Shown: piece after piece, positions 14,460 to 20,508 of the stretch
How positions within the stretch are numbered: position 1 is the stretch's first letter
How the letters are laid out: every line of letters begins with the position of its first letter
DNA from: a virus
DNA: 26,889 nucleotides
Strand: one strand, 5' to 3'
IMG/VR virus record: IMGVR_UViG_3300037584_000110
Span: 1-26,889 of that record
Made by a program: the position numbers and the translations under genes
The notes under the pieces: model-generated
The model's input: only the letters and a program-made list of their open reading frames with translations
What the model was told of the DNA's origin: nothing
Database searches by the model: none

Positions 14460-16579
14460 CGCATACCATCCGCTCTTGTATTTATTCTAAAATCACCAAG
14501 TGACCAATCATCTTCTGTTCCTGTTGTTTCAAACTTAACGCTGATTTGTCTGCCTTTTGCTCTTACACTAAGTTTTTCTGTAGAGCTGGTCATAGCAAAC
14601 GGACCTTTGACAGTTTCAGGAGCAGATGGATATTTGCGTGTGTTTAGATAAAGATCCATAGATGTATTGGTAGACATTGTGACGTTTGGCACGATTTTAT
14701 CGATCATGTACAAGTTTTCGCCTTCAGCCGTTAGTTCGCGTGGCGAGCCTTCTATGAAGCAATTCATTGCTGCGCCTGCTGCACTTGTGCCTATTTCATG
14801 GTCATATAGATTGCCATTTGGATCAAATGCGAATGGTTCATTACGAGATCCAAATGTATCATGCCAAGTTGTTCTGTCCATTGTGCCTATCGACCATGCA
14901 CCTTCGACATAGTTATATGTAACGTAACTATCATTTTCTGGATTTAATGTGCCTGCTGTATTGTCGTTGCTAACATACCACCAAGTAATTTCTTTAAATT
15001 TTTTGTTGTGACCAACAACAACCTTATCAATATATCGATTTTGCATTCTATCAAATACATAATACTTAACAGGACAAGGTAGTTCTTTTACAATACCGTC
15101 ATATGAGAAGAAATTTCGTTTACCCATCCAAAAGACATTACCATCTATACTGATCATTGTATTTAAACCAGCCGCTCCAGCGTCTGTGGCAAGCAATCGA
15201 AATGAAAAGATAAACGGCGCACCAACAAATGTCATGCCATATATGGCTTCATCTGTAGATATGATAGTTTCTTCACGCGCTGAAACCATTGCAACGATTT
15301 TTGTTCCAACTTGCAAACGCTGGTCGCCAGCAGTATTTAAAGAAGTCGGACCGAACTTGGTAAAATCTTCCTGTGTTGACCATCGCACAAGCATGTCATC
15401 AACATCACCACCTCCACTAGCAGAATATGCTTGACAGCCGCCAGCAATGAAATGCCGATCTGGAAATGATACTGTGGTTACACGCGCAACAGATGGAACG
15501 CTATCAGCTCCAGTTATAGAAGACACAAGAACAGCGCGGTTTACAACGCCTCCTGACGTATCCCAATAATAAATTCCACCATTACGAACTGTAGCTATGA
15601 GATCTTCGCCCCATAGGTTTAAATTCCATGAGCTACTGTCGAGAGCAACATCTGCTGCTGTAATTGATCTTGGTGTATTCCAAGCCTCTGCACCCCAACC
15701 ACCAACGCCCCAACCAAGTGCTGGATCTGAGCTTTGCGATCCAAGTCCATCCGCTATGCCAATTAAATATGCGATTGCTGCACTTGTGCCACCGCCTGCT
15801 GAAACTGTTGATGTCGCTTCTGTTGATACGGTTATTGTGTAAGTATCAGTCGTTAAAACTGTTATTTGATAACCATAATAATCATTAATTTCATCTGCTG
15901 GTATGCCACCAGTTGCTGTAGCTCCGCTTATTGCTACCCAATCACCAGTTGATGCACCATGCGCTGCGTCTGTAATTGTAATTACTTTACTACCAGATGT
16001 TGTGGCTATTGGGTTTATTAAAACTTCAGTTACAACAGCGCCATCTGCGTGTGTTGCAGCAGAAGTGCTATTTGTTCCTCTTGTGCATCCTGTTAAAATT
16101 AAACCGCTAATTCCTGTGTAAGTTATAATTTCACTGTCTATTTTTATAGTTCCAGCAGTTTTAAATCCTGTGACACTTACAAGATCTATTTCAGTTTCAC
16201 TGGCGTCTAAAGCCTCATTAGTTGTAGTTGCATCATTAGATTTGTCTCTAAGAGGTGTAATGTCATACAGCGCACCATTTAATAAAATATACAAATGATT
16301 ATGAGTGCCGATTGCCATGTAATCTTCACCGTCTGTCAATGCCCTCCAAAACGCTGTTTTTCTCGCTATACCTGTGATAGTAGTAGAAGTTGCCGTAACA
16401 TTTGAACTAGCGTCTAGCCTTAAAATTGTTTCTTCTTGCCATCCTCCTATTTTAGTTGGATAGCCATTACGAAAACGAACCAGATCACCATCTACCCAAA
16501 ACGGTCCGTTTTTTCCAGCAGCATATTCTGTTATATCTTTAACAATACCGGGATCATATTTAAGAAGCTGCAAAGGCAT
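14456..16579 (-). CDS. P22 gp10-like packaged-DNA stabilisation / tail protein (707 aa)
   Basis: The N-terminus (DITEYAAGKNGPFWVDGDLVRFRNG then PTKIGGWQEE) is characteristic of the phage stabilisation family related to P22 gp10, which closes the tail tube so that packaged DNA is retained. Here the family is read loosely: the resemblance is in this opening and in repeated beta-propeller-like strands (for example YMAIGTHNHLYIL, VFWMGKRNFFSYDG, KKFKEITWWYVSND). Residues about 125-260 look like an inserted beta domain (ITYTGISGLILTGCTRG). The C-terminus is beta-rich. It lies directly after the endolysin gene and before the internal proteins. Confidence 0.72.
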   Translation of the reverse strand: MPLQLLKYDPGIVKDITEYAAGKNGPFWVDGDLVRFRNGYPTKIGGWQEETILRLDASSNVTATSTTITGIARKTAFWRALTDGEDYMAIGTHNHLYILLNGALYDITPLRDKSNDATTTNEALDASETEIDLVSVTGFKTAGTIKIDSEIITYTGISGLILTGCTRGTNSTSAATHADGAVVTEVLINPIATTSGSKVITITDAAHGASTGDWVAISGATATGGIPADEINDYYGYQITVLTTDTYTITVSTEATSTVSAGGGTSAAIAYLIGIADGLGSQSSDPALGWGVGGWGAEAWNTPRSITAADVALDSSSWNLNLWGEDLIATVRNGGIYYWDTSGGVVNRAVLVSSITGADSVPSVARVTTVSFPDRHFIAGGCQAYSASGGGDVDDMLVRWSTQEDFTKFGPTSLNTAGDQRLQVGTKIVAMVSAREETIISTDEAIYGMTFVGAPFIFSFRLLATDAGAAGLNTMISIDGNVFWMGKRNFFSYDGIVKELPCPVKYYVFDRMQNRYIDKVVVGHNKKFKEITWWYVSNDNTAGTLNPENDSYVTYNYVEGAWSIGTMDRTTWHDTFGSRNEPFAFDPNGNLYDHEIGTSAAGAAMNCFIEGSPRELTAEGENLYMIDKIVPNVTMSTNTSMDLYLNTRKYPSAPETVKGPFAMTSSTEKLSVRAKGRQISVKFETTGTEDDWSLGDFRINTRADGMR

Positions 16580-16582
16580 TTG

Positions 16583-17194
16583 TTATTTTACCCACTCATA
16601 TACTTTTTTAGTTTCTTTTATGCGATGATCTAAACCTGTATAACCACCGTTAATTTTGCGTGTCAGGCGCTTTACTACATCATCATTAACACCTTCGTCA
16701 CATATTTTCCATAAATTGTTTTTTCTAAAGAACCATATGGCTGTATCCATAGCATAATCTTCTTCTAACAATGTTGGATTGTTTAAAACATCTGGAAGTC
16801 GCATATCTGACGCAAACGATCTGACGTTGTTATACCCGGTCAATTGTAAAAAACCCCTGCCTATCCATTTGTGGCCTTCGCCTTCTTTATTACCCATGCG
16901 CCCCGAATAAACCTTATCAGCTAATGCCTTTGGATTTCTAGAATATGGTTTTGCGCTTTCTTCTGTTGGAAATCTTTTTGGCCAAACACGCATCATTGCT
17001 TCTACAGAGTAGTTTAAGTTTTCGCGTGTAAGTTTAAAAGATCCACTTTCATGGATAACTTGGCCTATCAAATGTGCGCCACGTTCTGGCGACAGTTCGT
17101 AGTGTTTTACGATTCCGCGAGCCGTGTTAGGGCCGAATGAACCATCTGGCGTACATCCACATTTTTCTTGAAGAATTTTTAAAGCATTACTCAT
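16583..17194 (-). CDS. GH19 endolysin with peptidoglycan-binding N-terminus (203 aa)
   Basis: The protein has a short N-terminal peptidoglycan-binding-like segment (EKCGCTPDGSFGPNTARGI, about 10-28), then a GH19 chitinase/lysozyme-like domain with IGQVIHESGSF (E49, likely catalytic acid), FKLTRENLNYS, YSGRMGNKEGEGH and the hallmark KWIGRGFLQLTGYNN. Phage GH19 enzymes cut peptidoglycan to lyse the host. No signal peptide is seen, so it depends on the holin-like proteins encoded just upstream. ATG overlaps the previous TGA (ATGA). Confidence 0.9.
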   Translation of the reverse strand: MSNALKILQEKCGCTPDGSFGPNTARGIVKHYELSPERGAHLIGQVIHESGSFKLTRENLNYSVEAMMRVWPKRFPTEESAKPYSRNPKALADKVYSGRMGNKEGEGHKWIGRGFLQLTGYNNVRSFASDMRLPDVLNNPTLLEEDYAMDTAIWFFRKNNLWKICDEGVNDDVVKRLTRKINGGYTGLDHRIKETKKVYEWVK

Positions 17195-17382
17195 TTTATT
17201 TTCGCTTTCATGTAAAGAATTAAACCGTAAACAACTAAGCCAAACACAGTAGCAGCACCTATATCTACTAAATGCTCTCGCATGTGATAGATAAACTCTA
17301 TGCCTGCTTGTAAGTCTCCTTGAGTAGCAGTGTTGATTTCTACGTTTTTAGTACCGTTAAAGGTTTCAATAGTCTGTTCCAT
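17191..17382 (-). CDS. Small single-TM protein of the lysis cassette (63 aa)
   Basis: Polar N-terminal half (MEQTIETFNGTKNVEINTAT), then a hydrophobic helix (VDIGAATVFGLVVYGLILYM, about 39-58) ending in KAKIK, so the basic C-terminus would face the cytoplasm. Coupled by TAATG to the gene before it and by ATGA to the endolysin. It could be a pinholin-like, antiholin or accessory lysis protein. Function is inferred from position only. Confidence 0.65.
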   Translation of the reverse strand: MEQTIETFNGTKNVEINTATQGDLQAGIEFIYHMREHLVDIGAATVFGLVVYGLILYMKAKIK

Positions 17383-17792
17383 TATCGTGCATCCGAATGT
17401 ATGGGAGATCGCGTAAGATATTCTAGAGTGCTTTCTAAGGTTTTAATACGCGCCTGAATTTTAATTATTTCCATCATATGAGAAGCCATGCCGCCTACAT
17501 CTTCCCAGATCATTTCAGTTTCATCCCAAATTTCGTTGTCTGCGTCTTCCATATCCTCATAAAATTCTGAAAGTATTTTTGTTATTTCAGCAAGTTTTTC
17601 AGTATTTTGTTCTACATCCCTGATCAAATTGGTGCGGTCAGTCGCATTGTTCTCAACAGTCAAAACGCTCACAGTCTCTTCAAGGTTAGATATTGTACTA
17701 GCTTGCTGCGCCGTCCACCAAATGAAGCCTCCGATCTGAGCGATCACTATTCCAACAACCGCAATTGACACCTTTGGTAACTTGTCAGACAT
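17382..17792 (-). CDS. N-terminal TM plus coiled-coil protein, Rz/i-spanin-like (136 aa)
   Basis: MSDKLPKVSI is followed by a membrane helix (AVVGIVIAQIGGFIWWTAQQ, about 10-30) and then long acidic heptad-like helices (residues 32-130). This is the layout of inner-membrane spanins, and it sits between holin and endolysin. However, no lipoprotein partner was found in another frame, and similar TM/coiled-coil proteins occur widely in marine phages. Best called spanin-like. Confidence 0.6.
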   Translation of the reverse strand: MSDKLPKVSIAVVGIVIAQIGGFIWWTAQQASTISNLEETVSVLTVENNATDRTNLIRDVEQNTEKLAEITKILSEFYEDMEDADNEIWDETEMIWEDVGGMASHMMEIIKIQARIKTLESTLEYLTRSPIHSDAR

Positions 17793-18183
17793 CTTTTTTT
17801 CTCTTTGCTAAAAGATCATCAAGGTTCTTTTCTTTAGTTCCTCCATCGTAAGACCAAGCATAACCTTCGTTAACCATAATCTCATTTATAGACATTTCAT
17901 CTTCTTCTGTTTTATATAACCAACCAAGCATACGGCCATACTTGCCGTCTTTCTCAGTTTTTACAGTAAGCTTTGATGCTTTCATAAGATGTATTTCAAG
18001 AAATTCTTTGGCTTCATAACCTAATTTTTTCTCTTCAAGGTTTTTAGTTCTGCTTTCTGGTGTATCTATACCAGCAAGTCTAACGCGCTCTTTCTTCGTA
18101 AGATCAAAACCAAGATCAATGCTTATGTCTACAGTGTCACCGTCAACAACTCTGTCCACTGATTTTACAAAGTAAGTATACAT
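17785..18183 (-). CDS. Thermonuclease-family (SNase-like) nuclease (132 aa)
   Basis: Staphylococcal nuclease-fold signatures: VDGDTVDISIDLGF (metal-binding D18/D21 region), KERVRLAGIDTPES (catalytic Arg and Glu), then KDGKYGRMLG (second catalytic Arg) and SINEIMVNEGYAW. Length covers the bare domain. There is no signal peptide or TM helix, so it is cytoplasmic or packaged. It hydrolyses DNA or RNA. It lies between the holin and spanin-like genes, coupled on both sides (TAATG and an 8-base overlap). It may digest host nucleic acid at lysis or aid entry. Confidence 0.87.
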   Translation of the reverse strand: MYTYFVKSVDRVVDGDTVDISIDLGFDLTKKERVRLAGIDTPESRTKNLEEKKLGYEAKEFLEIHLMKASKLTVKTEKDGKYGRMLGWLYKTEEDEMSINEIMVNEGYAWSYDGGTKEKNLDDLLAKRKKDV

Positions 18184-18578
18184 TACTTTTTACCCATAAA
18201 TTGTTTACCGCCCCTTATTCCTATGGCGGCGCTGCATACGGCGAAAACTAACCAAGTATACCACTCTGGCAATTCGGCCAATCGATCAAAGCCATTTTTT
18301 ACAACATCTTCTAGACCCGGAATAAAACATAAAATAACTGGAATCATTACGACAATAGTTATAAATTCGTCTTTCCACGAATTTTTTGTACTTTCTGCCA
18401 TGATCCTTTCCCAATCAGCAGTAGAGGTTTCTTTTGACATCAAAATGGCAGCTTTGCTTTCTGCCTCAACAAGCTTTAACTTTGCGTTAGCTGCTGTCTT
18501 ATCGGCCTTTCCTTGTATCCAGCTTCCAGCAAGATTTGCTATTGGACCGATAGCATTTCCCAATAACTGCCCTATCAT
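18183..18578 (-). CDS. 3TM-type holin (131 aa)
   Basis: Starts MIGQLLGNAIGPIANLAGSW, followed by an Ala/Lys-rich helix (KADKTAANAKLKLVEAESKAA) and a membrane segment (FITIVVMIPVILCFIPGL, about 72-89) and a second one (WYTWLVFAVCSAAIGIRGG). This is the pattern of the phage_holin_3TM / GTA holin family, whose first weak TM is the N-terminal segment. It forms the membrane lesion that lets the endolysin reach the wall. It overlaps the EF-hand gene by ATGA. Confidence 0.82.
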   Translation of the reverse strand: MIGQLLGNAIGPIANLAGSWIQGKADKTAANAKLKLVEAESKAAILMSKETSTADWERIMAESTKNSWKDEFITIVVMIPVILCFIPGLEDVVKNGFDRLAELPEWYTWLVFAVCSAAIGIRGGKQFMGKK

Positions 18579-18880
18579 TTGTTACCCCCCATATTGGTAA
18601 ACCCGAAGTACGCTGCCGTTACTCCTGACACGGCGACAACGTAAACTGCTGCTATGTCTGCAAGTAAGTTTGAGGCTTGTTCTAAGCCCATCCAAGAGGC
18701 AAGAACGATAGCAAATGGGTACAAAACCATTCCACTAAGCGCGAACCAAGTCATGCGAAGCTGTGCGTCACGCTTGGCGTCAGCGTCTTCCATCATTCTA
18801 CGGCGATCTTCGAGCATGATGTCACGCTCATCTGGATCAATTTTGCCGTTGTCGTTTAAATCGTAATTTTTCTTGTTCAT
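18575..18880 (-). CDS. EF-hand, two-TM holin-like protein (101 aa)
   Basis: ATG 18880 is chosen because AAAGG lies about 7 bases upstream; TTG 18898 is in frame. Residues 6-17 (DLNDNGKIDPDE) fit the canonical 12-residue EF-hand loop (D1, N3, N5, G6, I8, D9, E12). A charged helix leads to two membrane segments (TWFALSGMVLYPFAIVLASW and AAVYVVAVSGVTAAYFGF). The mix is known among marine phage holin-like proteins. Calcium-sensed hole formation is inference. Its first 44 bases overlap the previous gene. Confidence 0.78.
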   Translation of the reverse strand: MNKKNYDLNDNGKIDPDERDIMLEDRRRMMEDADAKRDAQLRMTWFALSGMVLYPFAIVLASWMGLEQASNLLADIAAVYVVAVSGVTAAYFGFTNMGGNK

Positions 18881-19058
18881 AGGCGTACCTTTCAACAATC
18901 TTTCTATTGTATCCTATTATAAGTAACTTACCATTTTTATTATAAGCTGCAAACTTTTTACCTTTTTCGACTATTATTGGTTTGTAAGCTGGAGGCAAGT
19001 CACCGTCATTGACGAATGTGTTACCATTATTTTTGCCTTTTCTGCTTCTACTTGGCAT
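18837..19058 (-). CDS. Small basic protein (73 aa) in overlapping frames
   Basis: Very basic (MPSRSRKGKNNGNTFVNDGD ... KPIIVEKGKKFAAYNKNGKL, LLIIGYNRKIVERYAYEQ). The middle reads as a compact beta-turn-beta-helix unit. It overlaps the 56-aa ORF upstream by 85 bases and the EF-hand gene downstream by 44, so 129 of its 222 bases are shared with other frames. The GAGGA upstream of ATG 19058 is closer than ideal, and a TTG at codon 21 is an alternative start. Function unknown. Confidence 0.5.
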   Translation of the reverse strand: MPSRSRKGKNNGNTFVNDGDLPPAYKPIIVEKGKKFAAYNKNGKLLIIGYNRKIVERYAYEQEKLRFKRQRQN

Positions 19059-19144
19059 TCCTCATAATCCGAAAACGTCTTTAATTGATAGTATTTTAAA
19101 TGATCCGTATTAACAAAATGTAGAAATACTAAAATATAAACCAT
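18974..19144 (-). CDS. Small unknown protein (56 aa) in overlapping frames
   Basis: An ATG at 19144 overlaps the previous TAA (TAATG) and opens a 56-codon frame ending TAA at 18974. The product opens MVYILVFLHFVNTDHLKYYQ and continues LKTFSDYEECQVEAEKAKIM, ending in a Thr/Ser-rich VTHSSMTVTCLQL. It has the look of a compact beta-helix-beta protein with two Cys, of a type I recall from small marine phage proteins. It is the only candidate that fills the 19059-19143 gap. Confidence 0.6.
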   Translation of the reverse strand: MVYILVFLHFVNTDHLKYYQLKTFSDYEECQVEAEKAKIMVTHSSMTVTCLQLTNQ

Positions 19145-19620
19145 TACCACTGACCTCTAGCTTTGCCGATAAAGTATATCATTGAGCCAAATAAAACAAA
19201 TCCCCCTAAAATAATGATACCGCCAACGATCCAGTTTATGAGATTATCTATTTTTTCTTGTCTTTTATATACCGCTTCTTTTTGAAGTTTTCTCTGTTCA
19301 GCCTCTATAGCCACAATGCTTTTCCATGCCGAAGGCCCGTAATATAGACTAATATAGGACTTTAATTCCTCCCTCATTTCTTTTGCTTTTTGCTGTGCCG
19401 CCCAAATTTCCACGGCTGATGTGTCAAATCCGGGCTTGACCCTTCGCCATAATGGAGGATCTTTAGCTTTATTACCAAGATAATCTAAATCAGAAACAGC
19501 TCTTCCAAACTTAGAAAGATCATTTCCAAGTTCACTTATTTCCTTACCAACGGAAACCGCTTTTTTTATGCCATTAAAAGCGAGAGTACAGGCTGCGATT
19601 GCGCTTGCTGGATCGATCAT
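19144..19620 (-). CDS. Membrane-anchored helical phage protein (158 aa)
   Basis: Helical N-terminus (MIDPASAIAACTLAFNGIKK), a helical core with PPLWRRVKPGFDTSAVEIWA, and a C-terminal membrane helix (INWIVGGIIILGGFVLFGSM, about 128-150) ending in basic KARGQW. Similar tail-anchored proteins recur in marine podovirus sequences, but no function is established to my knowledge. Follows a 50-base spacer that holds no gene and starts the densely overlapping lysis cluster. Confidence 0.65.
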   Translation of the reverse strand: MIDPASAIAACTLAFNGIKKAVSVGKEISELGNDLSKFGRAVSDLDYLGNKAKDPPLWRRVKPGFDTSAVEIWAAQQKAKEMREELKSYISLYYGPSAWKSIVAIEAEQRKLQKEAVYKRQEKIDNLINWIVGGIIILGGFVLFGSMIYFIGKARGQW

Positions 19621-19670
19621 GTTTCACGAAATCTCCTTAGACAATAAGAGTCAGGATCAACTCGACAACA

Positions 19671-19904
19671 TTATCGCTCCATTAGACGATCTATTTTTTC
19701 TTCAATTCTATCAAATCTCGCAACAATTTGATTCATAACTGTAGAGCTATCAGTTTTAGTGACATACTCTTTTGCCATCTCTTCTCTTGTTTTATTTAAG
19801 AGAATTTGAACACGCCTAAGTTCACTGTGTTGAGATTTTAACCACCAACCCAAACCGCCTATTGCAGCAGTTAATCCTATGTTTATAAGCGCGTTCATTT
19901 CCAT
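19671..19904 (-). CDS. Small N-terminal TM plus coiled-coil protein (77 aa)
   Basis: A hydrophobic helix at about 5-22 (ALINIGLTAAIGGLGWWL), then long charged heptads (HSELRRVQILLNKTREEM ... RFDRIEEKIDRLMER). The layout resembles i-spanin or DUF2730-like phage membrane proteins. ATG at 19904 shares a base with the previous TAA; ATG 19898 is an alternative. Likely inner-membrane with helical soluble part. Function is not assignable. Confidence 0.65.
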   Translation of the reverse strand: MEMNALINIGLTAAIGGLGWWLKSQHSELRRVQILLNKTREEMAKEYVTKTDSSTVMNQIVARFDRIEEKIDRLMER

Positions 19905-20134
19905 TAAGATGCTTTTTCTTCTTGTTCTGTTTTTTCGACAACTTCTTTAAAAGATTCTAAAAGGTCTTTTTGAAAACTATCTGCTGCTCGTTGTACTTGA
20001 TCTAAGTCAGCCCGCAACTTACTAGTTTTAACAGACAAATCTTTTAACTGTGCGATCAGATACTTTTGTTGATTATTAAGATCAGCTTCAGCATAACCTT
20101 TGCCATCAATATTTATTACATTTTTATCTTCCAT
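19904..20134 (-). CDS. Small helical protein with INIDGKGY motif (76 aa)
   Basis: Starts at ATG 20134 (TAATG with the preceding gene) rather than TTG 20140. It opens MEDKNVINIDGKGYAEADLN, then QQKYLIAQLKDL and a coiled-coil-like end (KTSKLRADLDQVQRAADSF). The beta-hairpin-then-helix plan resembles the DUF6447 family of small phage proteins. Role unknown. Coupled upstream and downstream to genes that lie between the tail fibre and lysis genes. Confidence 0.6.
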   Translation of the reverse strand: MEDKNVINIDGKGYAEADLNNQQKYLIAQLKDLSVKTSKLRADLDQVQRAADSFQKDLLESFKEVVEKTEQEEKAS

Positions 20135-20481
20135 TACCAAGGAACTCCCGAAGAGTTAGCCGCAGCACGATCTATTTGACCTTGAACTTTTGCTGTACGT
20201 TCATTTTCCATGCGCTTCTTAGCTTGAGCGGCAGTTTCCTTTACTTTATCCGTTGTTTCTCTTAGGCTGTCATACACCCAACCGAGAACATCAGTCTCTT
20301 TTAAATCAGCGTATGGAATAAAATCTGAGGAAGAAGGGTCAGCAGTGCAATTTAATTTGTCACTCGATATTGCTTGGTATGTTCCATCAGTTGCGGTTAA
20401 TGACCAACGGACAAGAAATACCCCTCCATCTGAGTCTTTGCGCGTCATATCATCAACGCTCCATTTAGTTGTTATTGCCAT
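20134..20481 (-). CDS. Small tail-fibre-adjacent protein (115 aa)
   Basis: Opens MAITTKWSVDDMTRKDSDGG and has a short beta domain (VFLVRWSLTATDGTYQ, DLKETDVLGWVYD) followed by a charged helix and GVPW end. This pattern is common for small phage proteins of unknown role located beside tail fibre genes. It is coupled to the next gene by TAATG. A tail or fibre-assembly role is inference. Confidence 0.62.
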   Translation of the reverse strand: MAITTKWSVDDMTRKDSDGGVFLVRWSLTATDGTYQAISSDKLNCTADPSSSDFIPYADLKETDVLGWVYDSLRETTDKVKETAAQAKKRMENERTAKVQGQIDRAAANSSGVPW

Positions 20482-20508
20482 TGTTTATTTCTCCTTTATG
20501 GCTGTGGG

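Noticed and set aside
17382-17792. Full spanin pair (Rz/Rz1) considered
   Set aside because: The inner-membrane-like protein is present, but no nested or adjacent lipobox-containing small frame was found.
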